Shown here one piece after another: positions 34,127 to 47,031 of a stretch of DNA of 64,000 nt. Below the pieces are notes generated by a model. The model searched no databases. It worked only from the letters and a program-made list of their open reading frames with translations, and was not told the DNA's origin. Source of the DNA: Portulaca oleracea (lineage: Eukaryota; Streptophyta; Magnoliopsida; Caryophyllales; Portulacaceae); contig CM055893.1 of NCBI GenBank assembly GCA_029582165.1, forward strand, positions 25,209,179 to 25,273,178, read 5' to 3'. Each line of letters opens with the position of its first letter. Within the stretch, counting starts at the first letter, position 1. Position numbers and translations under genes: made by a program.

Positions 34127-35032
34127 TTAATTCTTCTCCGTTGACTTCATGAGATAAATCCTCCCTACAGAACTTTTGCCTCTGTCGCAGTCCACCTTCT
34201 TGTTATGCAGCTGAGGTGTGCTTCCTTCTTCAACCCATGGTCTGTTTGACCCTCCAAGGGCTCTCTTACAAGTGGCTCGATAACATTCAGGTCCACCATG
34301 CACCTTCTTGCAGTAATCACAATATTTCTTGTCAGTAATAGTGTCCCTTTGCGGGTCTTGGACGATGTTCTTTTGTTTTCCAAAGCTTGAATTTCCTCCA
34401 CTGAGCTTCTTTGTTGTCGATGCATTCTTAGCTTTGCCTTCATCGTGAATCTTTTCAAACCGTATAGCTCTTTGATATAAGTCTTGATACTTTGTGAATG
34501 TCTGTGATGCCAACCCCATACGTATGTTAAAGCTCAGACCATCTTCAAAGCGATCCACCTTCCTTTGCTCTGTATCCACCATATGCTTACCAAAGCGACT
34601 CAGTTCAATAAACTTGGCACCGTACTCCATCACCGACATTTCACCTTGCTCTATATTAGCAAATTCTAACTCCTTAGCCCTTTGTATATCTCTAGGATAG
34701 TATTGTTCGTTCATCTTCTCCTTCAATTTTTCCCAAGTGAGTGTGTTTGCTTTCTCTTCCTCTAGGCTTGGCTTAACCAAGTCCCACAAATGATCTACTT
34801 CTCCAACAAACAAGTGTGTAGCCAAACCCACTTTATACTCCTCAGGACACATCATAGTCTTAAAGATCTTATCAATTTCTCTCATCCATTCATCCAACTC
34901 AGAAGGATTCGCGGTTCCCCTAAACTTTGATGGTTGCAACTTAAGAAATTTGTTTAGCAGGGTAATTCCTATCATAGGGTCAGCTTTGCTTGCTTGCCCA
35001 TCAGGTCCACCTCCTCCTCCCTCAGCAGACAT
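34127..35032 (-). CDS. Intact retrotransposon Gag polyprotein (G2)
   Basis: 301 residues with no stops. A glycine-rich start (residues 5-10) precedes the retrotransposon-gag core (about 30-190), which contains FLKLQPSKFRGT, ELDEWMREIDKIF, TWEKLKEKMNEQYYP and a FANIEQGEMSVMEY segment. A zinc knuckle of form CX2CX3HX4C lies at C238, C241, H245 and C250, followed by a basic tail. Gag builds the particle and binds element RNA. The frame lies between the PBS and the polypurine tract with about 60 bases to spare, so it is the only gene of G2. An open gag fits a copy that still helped its own packaging. The start is the first ATG after the PBS, about 140 bases downstream. Confidence 0.88.
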   Translation of the reverse strand: MSAEGGGGGPDGQASKADPMIGITLLNKFLKLQPSKFRGTANPSELDEWMREIDKIFKTMMCPEEYKVGLATHLFVGEVDHLWDLVKPSLEEEKANTLTWEKLKEKMNEQYYPRDIQRAKELEFANIEQGEMSVMEYGAKFIELSRFGKHMVDTEQRKVDRFEDGLSFNIRMGLASQTFTKYQDLYQRAIRFEKIHDEGKAKNASTTKKLSGGNSSFGKQKNIVQDPQRDTITDKKYCDYCKKVHGGPECYRATCKRALGGSNRPWVEEGSTPQLHNKKVDCDRGKSSVGRIYLMKSTEKN

Positions 35033-35174
35033 CTTTAAGACTCGACTAAGGGTAGGTTAACACATCGAAAGTTAGACCAAATCAACATCAAGTAATCCAC
35101 ATAACAAGTAGGAAACACATCATTACACATAATCAAGCACATGCGCAGATAAGTCCTATTGTCACAGGATTATT

Positions 35175-35190
35175 GCTCTGATACCACTTC
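35175..35190 (-). other. Primer binding site of G2, tRNA-Met
   Basis: The minus strand reads GAAGTGGTATCAGAGC directly after the LTR end GGCGTTACA. Confidence 0.92.
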
Positions 35191-37624
35191 TGTAACGCCC
35201 CAACCTAGGGTGGCTAGGCACGTCACTGTCGTGGGGTCCTCCTTGGACACCCACAAGGCTACCTAAACTCCAAACCATAGTTATTCCCAAAAATCGTAGC
35301 GCAGCGGAAGCTTTTCCCCATAACAAAACTCAACTTAGGTCATTGGAGTCAAACTAGCACATGCAAATCCATACATACTTACATCAACAAAGTGTACACA
35401 CCAAATACATCCATATTAAACTTAACAACATATTCGGAATCAAACATATAACTCCAAGCCTCCTTCTTAGCCATAACTTCAAAAGACTTCAAGACCTAGT
35501 CGCTTAAGGTACCTTCCTGCCTTTCAGCTTTGAAAACCCTGTAAAAGAGGTGAGGTCATGAGCTCCCCGAACCCAGCGAATAATCCTTATCTCTCCCGTT
35601 GTTACACTTTGCACATTAACAGGTTAGCACATAAGAATATTATCCTGTACACATACCATTACTTTCTAAAATGCAACAACATAGGGAAGTGACAAAGGGA
35701 TCTATATCAAAGAATCATCATAAGCTCATATAACTCATACATACTTATCGCATAATTTAACTAAAATATCACATTCTTATCAAAGTCACACCATACTTCG
35801 TAATCAAAGTCACACCTAGTCACAATCTTCCAATTTTAGAAAGCTTAACACAAATCACAACATAACACAGTTTTCCCAATTAATCAAAGTAACTTGTTGT
35901 AGGGGAACTCAACTTATAACTCACTGGACTAGCACTTATATATCACAAGGGTCACAAACACATCCTGGTGAACCAGGGACCCATCGTTCTAGAGTACAGA
36001 TATTCTTAATTCACAAACTATGTGGTCACATTCACATCCTAGCGGACTGGGAAGAGCCCACTCAAGGTACCAACTAGGGACTCACATAGATCCAAAACAA
36101 ACAGGCCGAAAATCACATCCTGGTACCTACCAGGCGACCTGACACAAAGACGCTACTACTATGGCCATAGTCCTAGAATGACACATAAGCAATAGCCCAA
36201 AGTAAGACACAAATCTCATTCCCCAACTTTAGCTTAATTATGCCATTAACACAAACAAACACAAGCCATTTCATCTCTTGAAGCTAAGTAAATCATACAA
36301 GTCAACAAGATAAACATCCAACAAGGCATAATATATGTCATACACCATAATATTTTCCATACTTACTGATTTGAAGACCTAATACACATTATTTTCACAA
36401 TTGACAACTCCACTTAGCACACGAACAAGCCCAATTTACACCAATTAAACATATATATACAAAACTCCATAACTCTCAAAATAAACATCCTAAATTCTTG
36501 AAATCTTAAACACACATGATATATACCATAAAGAATTTACAGTAAAATTTATAGACATGAAAGGTAAACACATAATTCACGAAAATTCACACAATTTCAT
36601 CAAATTTGAACTGAAAAACAGGGTAGTTTCACTCTAAAAATTATATCTCACAGAATACAACTCCAAAATTCATGAAAATTTGCCACAAGCTGTATAATAG
36701 CAGCTCGCACCTACAGTAAAAATGTTGTTCAATTTGGATAAGCCAATAATTCACAATAAATTAAACAGTAACCCAATCCTTGTGCATACGAATTTTCTAA
36801 TAGTTTTCATCCATAATTCTTGTTCTTCAAACCCTAAAATTCAAGAAACAACCACAATCTAATACATGCAAACTCAGATTCACAACCAAAACATCAAGTC
36901 TCATCAAAATCATATACTTTAACAATCCAACACATGCAAACCAAAGGTTGGTTTCTAACAACTCCAATTAGAGTTTTCTAATCTTTTAAACCCTAAAAAC
37001 AACTCAAATTCATGCAATTCAATTCCAAATTTGAGTATAAATCATAATCAAAATCTTTCCCTATCAATTTTATCAAAGAAAGAGAAGAATTACTCACCAA
37101 AATTAGTGAAACAACACAATCCGTAAGTCTCTGATTCTGGGCTATAACTCGAGCTAGAGAGGTCAAAACGATAATCACACCGTTGGATATGAAGAGGAAT
37201 GTGTCAGGAACAACATACTAAAATTTGAAGTCGATCGGAGGTCGTTTGTGCGTCGATCAGAACCAAAAACCGGACTGCCAGATCTTCTTCTTCTTCTTCC
37301 TCTTCTTCTTGTTCTTATTCTCTCTCAACCCCTCTCTTTTTCTATCTGAAAGTGTGTGTTTAACGTGATAACCCCCGTCCCCTAATGTTTTTATTTTCTT
37401 TTCTTTTCTCCTTTTCCCTTCATTTTCTTATTCCTTTTTCTTATTCACTCTTTTTTTTCTTTTCTCAACATCTAATTAGTAACCAGTAAACTAATTAATA
37501 CTACAAGAACTAACACAAATTAAAATAAAATAACACATTAAAATATCACACAGATATAATTTAAACACTTAAAATAAACCACTATATCAAAGTTAGTCAG
37601 TTAAAAAAAAAGTGGGGTGTTACA
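35191..37624 (-). repeat. 5' LTR of G2
   Basis: 2434 bp, matching 31632-34064 throughout. Confidence 0.95.
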
Positions 37625-37629
37625 TTAAC

Positions 37630-37864
37630 AATATTACTTCCTTCCACACTGGAATTTGGAATTTTCTGTAAAAGATCCCGCATCACTTGTCTAAAACTCG
37701 AGATGGTAAGGATTAGGTGGGGGCATCATTTTCGGTGAGGACCCTAACACAGGATTGACTTGGGGAGCCCCTTGGGATCCTTGCAACTGTAAGTCCTGCC
37801 CTCGGGAATCGACAGTTTCTTCCCCATGTTAGAAGGGTGGTCGTTGTTCAATTCGTACGACATG
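37630..37864 (-). pseudogene. N-terminal gag part of G1
   Basis: Minus-strand reading begins near 37864 with an ATG (MSYELNND) and passes through a stretch with stops to MRDLLQKIPNSSVEG. That stretch joins the fragment at 31626 across the G2 insertion. It is the variable gag N-terminus of plant chromoviruses and shows at least three stops or frame changes. Confidence 0.6.
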
Positions 37865-38339
37865 CTACATTATAACCATAAAATTTTAGCTTAAATCTCA
37901 ATCATTCCACCTCCTTTACACTTCATGCATTTAAGAAAATAAAACTCAAGTAATCCTTACGTAACCATACCCCTTTGTCCCTTGTTATCCTAGCATTATT
38001 TAATCACAATCCACGCTCCCAAAACTTATTAATCCCTGTATCCATGGTTAACTGGAACATTAAGTGCATACATAATTTCCCCTCAAGTCGATAAACATAA
38101 AAATACTTCCTTTTTCTCACTTCTTGAAACATCAGGTTTTAAACACATGTAACCTTGAGACGTTAAACGCTAACTCCCAACTATATTATATGAGAGCCAA
38201 ATTTGTTCTCATAACATCAACCACCATACGCATGAATATCAAGAGATAATTGTTCCATGATTACACCATTGTTGTCAACATAATACGCAACAACATGCTA
38301 CTTCTCATTCTTCGTCCCTTCTTCTTGTTCATACAGAGC

Positions 38340-38425
38340 CTGAACTCCCTAAGAAGGGGTATAGTCGTCATCATCATTATCATCTTCATCTTCCTCAGTA
38401 CCGTCATTCTCATCAACCTTAAACT
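38340..38425 (-). other. Acidic codon tract in the G1 leader
   Basis: On the minus strand one frame reads VDENDGTEEDEDDNDDDDY and then stops within a few codons. It could be the end of a small lost upstream protein. Confidence 0.35.
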
Positions 38426-38519
38426 GAATGGTATGCTGGGGCCTAACAAATCTATGAAATAATAGGTGATTTCCCATGGTTACATCTTCCAGCATTCGGC
38501 ATATTCTTAGACCTTCAAC

Positions 38520-38783
38520 TCAAAATTCACCACGGACCATGTTCCTAAAATCTGAAATCGTTCTTCGTGGGCGCCTTACTCGAAAGTATAGGTACAATTG
38601 CGGTACTTGTGCTGGAACCAAGTCCAGGGATGCGCGTGCGGTAGAAACGCTAACAGACAGTGAGTTTTCCTCACCAAATCTTGATATTGAGAGTTCGGGT
38701 TCTCTTAAAATGCGGAATACTTCCATGAACCTCATGACGTGTGCGAAAACACTATCTTTAATCTTCATTAACATAGCGCGCAT
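38520..38783 (-). pseudogene. Small leader reading frame of G1, unknown
   Basis: 87 residues on the minus strand, between the PBS and gag. There is a hydrophobic, charged N-terminus (IKDSVFAHVMRFMEVFRIL) and a basic C-terminus (FRVRRPRRTISDF). A short ATG frame starting MAEPETPNPYARYVNED overlaps its start and would join it by one frameshift. No family recognised. An extra frame before gag is uncommon in chromoviruses, so it may be chance. Confidence 0.35.
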
Positions 38784-39325
38784 AGGGGTTCGGGGTTTCG
38801 GGTTCAGCCATCTATCATATCATATAAAATTTTAACAACTTAATAAAATAAAACAAACATTCTACTGGCATAAACTTGGGTCCTTAACTTGCCTGGACGA
38901 AACCCATAACTATATCAAGTCTTAAACAGCTTCATGTATCATAATGGACCTCACAATTATAACATCACATCAACGTAGAACTTAACATTTCTCATAGGCA
39001 CGCGTAACATCATCATTTTCCAAACCCTTTTAAACTTATAGACTTGTAGCAATTCTTGAACCTAAAATTTGAACCTTTTACTCAACTTTCCCCATATTCA
39101 ATCATAACTCTTTATTCCCTAGGTTTTTTCATACCACCACGCACATAGTTAGACCTTTTTCGTACCCCAATTTCTGCAAGTGTCTTATGTACATACATTC
39201 TAAAAGATCACCTGTATAGTAACTCTTATCCCATCCTTTATATTGCGTAATGTCCGATAAATTTATCATATACTTTTTCCTCAACACCTAAAGATATCCC
39301 AAAGGTGGTTCTTCCAATTTGTTTT

Positions 39326-39337
39326 GCCCTGATACCA
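39326..39337 (-). other. Primer binding site of G1, tRNA-Met type
   Basis: The minus strand reads TGGTATCAGGGC four bases after the 5' LTR end. It has one base different from the standard site. Confidence 0.88.
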
Positions 39338-42300
39338 CAACTGTAACACCCCCAGGTTAGTAACCACTAGATTAAGTTAATGATTCACCTAACCCAATGA
39401 TTAGAAGCGGATAAACACCTGAGAGCATTACCGTCGTCCACGGTGGTAGACAAGGCTTAGACTAAACCAACAAAAGCAATCAACCATAACCCAACTTCAA
39501 ACATGCAACATCAGTATAACTTAAGTCAAACCACCTCAAAACAACATAATACAACCCAAAACAAAATATACAAGCCATTAAATCACAATTTCTTTTAAGT
39601 CCTTCATGGAGAGCCTCTAACCATCTTCAGATTCCTGAAGGTGCTCTACGGTTTCGTCCTCCCGGGGTTTTTTCATTCTCCTTTTCCGAGATTCCTAAAA
39701 CGAAAACAAAACTTCGAAATGTGAGTTAAACCCAGAACGTATACCCCTAACATGTAGGAAAAATTTTCGTAATTCGTTATAGTATTTAGCGCGGTTCCAA
39801 AATTATAAAAAAAAAACAACGTAATAACAGTTTAAGGAAAAGAGTAGCATAACTTACATAGCTTGACCATAACTTAACCTGAACATGAAGAAATATAACT
39901 GAACTTGTACTTAAATCATAACTTAAATGAAAATATTTATGAGTTCTTCCTTTTAAGAGTAGCTGGATAACCATAAACTTGTTTGAATCAAATAAAATCA
40001 TGCATGAATTGACATAGACACACGCATGAAAACATGACTTTAAACATTCATAACAAAACTTATGATCATTGGTAAGTAACCGAAGCAGCTTCACTTTGAT
40101 CCTTGTAATTTGGAAAACTTAAGGTACACAAAACTTGGTATATCACACCACTTAATGTGTGACACAAACCGTACTTGGAACACATGACTTAGAAAGTGGC
40201 ATGTAAATTACGTCATAAAAGATTAGTTAAAACGTATACCCAACCCATAGCATAAACTTTTACTTCAAACCAATCATAAGGTGTGACTTATAACATGTTG
40301 TAAAATATACATAAAAACCATAAACAAGTCCTATAAGACTTAAACTCTTAACTTAAACCCTTGCAGCACTTAGTTACTTAAAACTTAGTTGCCGTATTAT
40401 TATCTTGAAGGTCCCCTGCTTGCGATCATCGGCTAAGCCTCCGTATGCGCATACCTGAACCGATCGGGAGATCCGGATGGTGGATAATTATCCTATACTG
40501 GCCAGGTTTCCATGATGTGCAACGAAAGCACTTCAACTATCTTTTCCTTGGGTGCACTAAGGCACGTATATAATTAACTTGGGGTGCACAAAGGCACATA
40601 AACATTTTTCCTTGGTGTGCACCAAGGCACCATAAACGTGGTGTGCTCTAAGGCACCATAAACATGGGCGAGGCCTTGATTAACTTCTAAAACTTGGAAA
40701 CTTAAACTAACCCTTTCCAATCATAACTTAAACATATATCTATGTAAACTCCTCGAATACGACTTGTACGTATAAAAGGTAATTTATTCATGAAATGACT
40801 CATCCATCCAAAGCATAGAATTATCGTAAAAGTTTTGAATATAAAGGGTACGCAACATAGATACTTAGAAATAATTGTGAAATTATCCTGATAAATCGAC
40901 CTGGATTACTTAAAAAAAATCCCTGAAAACTTGCATATATTTTGAACATAAATCATGATACTTTGCATATAAGCATGCATAATTATAAAATAAATTTAGA
41001 ACTTAACGTAAATTATTAATTTATGACATTATTCATAAAAGGTCAGGTAGTATACGTATCTGAAGACTTAAGAACACATACGGAACGAGCAAGGACTTGA
41101 ACAGTGGTGCAACGATCACTTGGAGGGACTTAAAAGAAAAGAAATCATGAATTAGGACGTAACTTGGGAGGAATAACTTAGTGAATTTTTCGGGGAATAA
41201 TAATAATAACTCGGTTTCTAAGGCGTACTCATAAGATCATAACTTCTCGTACAAGCATCAGATCATGGCATAAGAGGATTTTCCGGAAATCTCATATTAC
41301 AAACTCAAACTTTGGAGTTGACCATGAAAGCTAGAAACATGGCAAAGGAAGGCAAAAATTAACATCTTTACAAGCTGACTAGAATAATAATCATTTAAAC
41401 TTCAATTAATTGGAAAATCGTAACTCGAGCTCTACTTATCGGTTCAGAACGTGTAAGTTGTCTATGGAAAGCTCGTAACACATACTCCAACTTTCATTTT
41501 AACCTTAAGTTGAGATGAACATGGGAAAGGGTCGAATTTTAATCAACAAAACAGGCAGCCACCAAAAATACATTATGGAAAACTCACATTTTTGTCTTCC
41601 ATATAAAAGCTCATAACTCTCTCTCTCGATATCCTATGAACATCTACTATACATTTCTAAACAACCCATGGTGTACCCTACAACTTTCATTTAAACCACC
41701 AATTGATTTGGATATGGAAAAGGGGTCGGAATTCAGCCATGAGCATCATATAATGGAACTGATTTTCTGGGTAACTCAGATTATTGCCCCATACTCGAAA
41801 ACTCATAACTTTCATTCCCGATATCTGATAGCTACAAACTTTACCATTCTGGAAAGCTTAAATAATGGTCTAAAACTTTCATGTTGAACATTAGATCAAA
41901 AGGGTTCTAAATAGACGAACAACATGCATTTAGGTACTGACCTCAGAATACGTATATAATTGCCACACTTTACGGTTTTGGTCATAACTTAAGTTATACA
42001 CCTCGAAATCCCGAGATTCAAAAACCGAGTGTTAGCTAACATCTTAGGCTACCATTTTATATAAAAATATAGGTCAAAATCATATCCTACACCCTCTGGG
42101 AAAAATCAGATTACAACCAGGAACATCCTAGGCCGTTTATTTAGCTTTGCATGTAAGTTGTACTTGACTAACTCATATTAATCACACCCTAAATACACCT
42201 CTTAAGCATGAACATAATTTGCAGAATTAATCCCTCAGAAAGTACCCATCCATGACCCCAAAATCCACATGGAACACATAATTTCAACATAATTCTATCA

Positions 42301-43262
42301 TCCAAGTGAATTCCTTCACATAATCAACATCAAAATTTCATAAAATTCAATCATTTGCTACTCCGAACCTATTCTAAGTTCATGCATCCATTCCTAATTA
42401 TAATCCCACTCTTCACAGCGAATTACACTACCAAATCATCATGCATGTCCAGATTTTATCATCATTCATACTTATTCTTACATAAAAACACAAAATTCAT
42501 CACACTTACCCAATTCCTCCACTAGTAATCTTATATCTTCAATCACAACCACTTGACCCCAAGGAAAACTTGATTAACCTTCTGTAAAACATAAAAAGAG
42601 AACTAATAACTCATATTACAACTAGGATTTACATTTGAAAGGGAGTAGGAGAGTGATGGAGTAGATTACCATTTAATTTGGAGAGAAAGAGTAAGAAAAG
42701 AAGAGGAACGATGGTGGTGATGGTAATGTGGCATGACGCGTGAGAAGGGCGGCAGCAACAATGGTTGGCCGGCAGTGGTGGGTGGTGGCTAGCGTGGATG
42801 AGAGGGGAAGCCAAAGAGACACACAAGGGAGATTGAGAGCAAGTGTTGTATATGAATTAGTAAAATACTACTCCCTCCTTACTATTATATACATTTTAAT
42901 AAGATTAAGGCCCAAACTCCATCCCCCTCTCTTTCTTTGATTCGGCCAAATGGCCCAAATAACCCAAAATTTTATCAATTTATTTCCTTCTCTTACACTT
43001 ATATCTCCCAACTTCCGTAAACTATCGAGATTTATTAAACCGTAAACATATTCTTGGTATCTCAAATAAATATATTCCTACACCTCCATAAAATTTCTCA
43101 TAATTATAAACCCAAATTAACTTGCATAAAAGAAAGACCCAATGTATCGGTCTCGAAAAAAGAATTCATAAACGATTAGGACCACTATAAAAATTGTCGG
43201 AAGGTAATTCTTAAGAAAAGAAAATTAAACTGGTTCGTTGACGATCGTTGTACTATTCAAGC

Positions 43263-46200
43263 TGTAACAACCCACCCCAAAATCATGTTTAATTATCTAT
43301 AAGTCACCGTAATTAACCAAATCGCGTTATAAATTTTTCGCGTTTACCTTTATTTATTTGTTAATTTACTTATTTATTTGTTGTTATCGGTGTCGAGTCT
43401 CATGCAGGAGATGGCTAAGGTGCCGAAGTATCGGCTTAAAAATTTTACTTTACATATCCATTCAAAGAGTTAAATTAGTTCAGGTTATACGTTTTACGTT
43501 ATAAATTTATTTACCGAGAATCGGCTAATATTTATACGCCCCGATTTATATATATATATTTTACCGTCCCAATTTTAATTTATTACATTTTATTCCTTTG
43601 CATAAATTCAAGAGGTAATTTTTCCACTTATTATTTTAATTCAATTACCATTGTATTTTATTTTATGTTACCCAAATTATTACCAATATATTTAATTTCC
43701 TACAAAAAAAAACCAATACTTCAATTTATTACAACAATTACAATATATTTACTCCTATTGTTATCATCTTGCTACTACTTAATTAAAATTGTATTTTTTT
43801 AATTGTTATTAGTATTAGTTTAAGTTAGATGATAGCCATATGTATTAGTTAGTAAAGGGGAGGGCCTAAGTCTTTTAGTTCATTTTAATTCAAACCCAAC
43901 ACAACACCTCTCTTTCTCTCTACCACCCTCTTCCTCCTCTGCTGGCCGTCCACCCCCAGCTTTTCCGGTCATTTTCCGACCAATTTCCGCCAGCCAGCCA
44001 CGGCCACCACGCACCACCCCTTCCTCTCTTGTGTTTTCATCCAATTTTAACTCCAAGGGTAATCTCTCAAACCCCAATTTCAATTTCTTTCAAACCTACT
44101 ATGAAATTCTATGTTTAATATATGTTTCTTTGGTGAATTCCATCTCTTTTACTCTCTTTATTCATGAATTCAAGTATATAATTGTTGTGGTTAAGTTAGG
44201 TTTGAGTTTCAAGTTTGTGCATGTGTGTTTGGATGAGTTCTTGAGATTTTCTTGTTGAATTCATGGTGGATGATGAATTAATGTTGATGCATGTGGATTT
44301 CTTGTGAGTTTTTAAGTGTTTAAGGGCTGAGATTATGTTGTGAGTTTAGGAATTAAGAGTTATCATGCTTAATTTGGGTGAATTAGTGAGTTTTGGAGCA
44401 AGAATTCAAGAATATGTTTATTATGTGAAGTTTATGTTTAATCCATGGTTGCATGTGGTTTTAAAGCCTTTGATGAAGTGATTATCATGGTTTATATTCT
44501 GGAAATATAGTGGATTAAAGTTAGATGAAGTTTGGTTATGTTTTAATATGATTAAGAGTGGAAAATCCAATTAAAAGATGAGTTTTAGGTGTTTTAAGCT
44601 ACTGTTTCGGTTCTGGAAATTTACAGAATTATAAAAGTGGGATTTTTGCCCAGATTTCTACTCCATTGGATAGCTTAAAGTGTTAGCAAACCATAGGCTT
44701 TGGAATTTCAATTTCCGACATGTATAGCCCGAGTTACGACCAAAACCGTAACCTCACGATTTTATATACGAATTCTGAGTCAGTGTGTTGAGGGCTGTTT
44801 TTCGTCCCTTTGAGACCTCTTTGGTTTTTATGGTAAACATGAAAGTTTTAGGCCATGTTGCAAGCTTTCCGGAAAGGTATGGTTCATAGTCAACCGATAT
44901 CGGGAGTGTGAGTTACGATCCGGGAAACCGGGCTGTCCAGAATAGTGTTCCGCCCAATATAATCTTTGTGAATTAATGTCTTTTGGGCCTCAAACCAACC
45001 CAATAAGGGATTCTAGGTATAAATGTGTCATGGTTATATATTATAATTATAGAGTTATGTGTTTAAGGCTAAGAGTACCATTTTGGAGTCCTAAGTATGT
45101 CTTAAGAACATCTTTCAAGAACTAGTGTGTTTAAGTTTCGTATCGTGACTCCCATGTTTCTTTAAGTATCATGTTCAATATCTTTGCTCTATCTAAGATT
45201 CCTTCTAGCTTGATAACCTCCAATGTCTAATTGAATTCATTCCTCATATCATTCCTCATTTCATAAATTCGTTAATCCAAGCTTGCTTTGATTCACATTT
45301 GGATATGTATATCTTGCTCCATTATGCCATTTCATTCGATATCGTATTATCAAACCATATTTGATTTCATCTTTTCATACTCTAACTTTCAAGTTATACT
45401 TACCCTATTCATCATTGATTCAAGCTTATTCTCTTGTATTCAAGTCCTTTTATTTGAATCACCTTTTACATCATACTTCTCATGTATTTTCGACCCGAAA
45501 AGCTTAAAGTTTCATATATTCAGCTTCTGTCCGGGCCCATTTTGGGGCCCTTCCACTCATTTTTAGCTTCTGGTTCTGTTGACAAAGTTGTAGATTATGA
45601 TTTTCTCTATTCCGAGATGTACTCTTTTACTTCGTTTCGATTTTCCTAACTCAAGTTATGCTAGAAACTCTATTTTACTATAACCTGAAATTTTACTCCT
45701 AAAGTTATTTCATTTATATTACTAAGTTTCTAAACTTATGAAGCTAATTTAGAACCTTATTCGGTTCTTCATTTCTATGACAAGTTCCAAAAGCCATCTC
45801 CAAGCCGAACCGCGCCGCCAAGGTCTTTAGCATCTCAAGGTACGCGAATTGTCCAACTCTTCGCTCCCTTATGTTTACGATTTATGCTTTATATTTACGA
45901 TTTATGTTTTATGTTTACGATTTATGCTTTATGTTTACGATTTATGTTTTATGTTTACGATTTATGTTAAATGTTTACGGTTTATGCTAAAGGTTTATGG
46001 TTTATGTTAAAAGTTTACGGTTTAGGTTAAAGGTTTACGGGTTTTGTTAAATGTTTACGGTTTATGATAAATGTTTATGGTTTATGCTAAATGGTTACAG
46101 TTTATGCTAAGTTATGCTTTTATGATTATTGCTCCTTTATGATTACGATTTATGCTAATTTATGCTTTTATGTTATTCATGGTTTTAAGCGGTCCCATTT

Positions 46201-46889
46201 TATGGATTCTATGTTCTATGTTCTAGCTAGTTACGAGAAGTGCTAGCCTTTTATGTTTTAGATGCTCCTGATCAGAGTGTCCTAGATCTGGCCAGTGTCT
46301 GACTGCATAGCAGTCACTCATTCCAAACTTAGATCGGTTTGGGCATGCGCGTGTGTGAGATGCATTGCATCGATCGTAAGGGACCCAAAACTCTTAAATT
46401 TATGTATTTACTTCTAAATTCATGTGACGTGTTGGAGGTTTACGTACTGAGTGTTTCCCCACTCACTTTTCGCAATGTTTTTAATGTTTTGTTTTAGGGG
46501 GTCCGAGCACCCAAGGTAAAGGTAAAGGCAAGCAGGGGTAATCACGTGTTGCAAGCAAGGTAGGTAGGGCTGGAGTATCCTCGTCGACTTGAGGGTCGCG
46601 TGTTTTGAAGCACCCATGTTTATGGAAGAAGCGTTGTACTTTGTTTCCTTTAATGTTGTTTAAAAGTTTGATGGTTATGCTCTGGAGATTCATCTTTAAG
46701 TATGAAGTTATGTTTTGGAAGTATAGTATGTAATGTTTATATGTTTTAATGATGTTCTTTTGGGTTGTTGCCTTGTCTCTTTTGGGAGACGGCGGTAATG
46801 CCTCGACCTAAGGTGTTCCGCTGTGCTAATCACAGGTTTGGGATTTCTAAGTATAGTCTTACTCTTGTGATTAAGGTTGGGGCGTTACA
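43263..46889 (+). mobile_element. Solo LTR S2 of a gypsy element, 3.6 kb
   Basis: 3627 bp, starting TGTAACAACCC and ending GGGGCGTTACA, with a perfect TSD CAAGC (43258-43262 and 46890-46894). There is no internal region. The undisturbed site is visible in the other G1 LTR. A GC-rich patch at 43920-44030 follows a CT-rich stretch, like a transcription start zone; open frames there are not coding. The length and ends suggest the chromovirus type. Confidence 0.92.
45871..46112. repeat. 20-bp minisatellite in solo LTR S2
   Basis: About twelve degenerate tandem copies of TTTACGATTTATGCTTTATG, with later copies shifting to GGTTTATG(T/C)TAAA. Confidence 0.9.
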
Positions 46890-47031
46890 CAAGCCCTGCA
46901 AAACATACATCGGGTTAGGAAAAAAAATGGAGCATGAGCTTGTAATTATACGTGATTTATTATTAACCTTGATTAATTAAACTAATTAACACGTATTAAG
47001 GGAGGAATTTTCTTCGGATTATTATAACTTT

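Larger units (their letters stand above)
31632..37624 (-). mobile_element. Gag-only Ty3/gypsy element G2 nested in G1 gag
   Basis: 5993 bp, minus strand. The 5' LTR is 35191-37624 (2434 bp), the 3' LTR is 31632-34064 (2433 bp), and the internal part is only 1126 bp. The TSD TTAAC is perfect (31627-31631 and 37625-37629), and G1 gag reading continues across it. The internal region has a PBS, an intact gag frame and a polypurine tract, with no protease or pol. LTRs are nearly identical (about 1-2% by eye), so this is a recent insertion mobilised in trans. Confidence 0.95.
17258..47026 (-). mobile_element. Nested host: minus-strand chromovirus-type Ty3/gypsy element G1
   Basis: A full-length element with perfect TSD ACTTT (17253-17257 and 47027-47031). 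On the minus strand the order is 5' LTR (39342-47026), PBS (39326-39337), leader, gag, protease, RT, RNase H, integrase with chromodomain, polypurine tract (about 27971-27995) and 3' LTR (17258-27970). After removing three later insertions the element is about 13.5 kb and each LTR about 4.05-4.08 kb. The chromodomain after integrase marks the chromovirus branch (Tekay/Del-like is likely, inferred from the long LTRs). All coding parts are broken, so it is inactive. Confidence 0.93.
39342..47026 (-). repeat. 5' LTR of G1, split by solo LTR S2
   Basis: From TGTAACACCCCC at 39342 to CGGATTATTATA at 47026, with 43263-46889 inserted. Net length is about 4053 bp. It aligns with the 3' LTR and preserves the empty T1 site (AAGTG, 40194-40198). 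The terminal ACA has changed to ATA at 47024-47026. Confidence 0.92.

Noticed and set aside
43263..46889. Possibility that this is a full element rather than a solo LTR
   Set aside because: No primer site, polypurine tract or second LTR inside; ends and 5-bp TSD fit one LTR.
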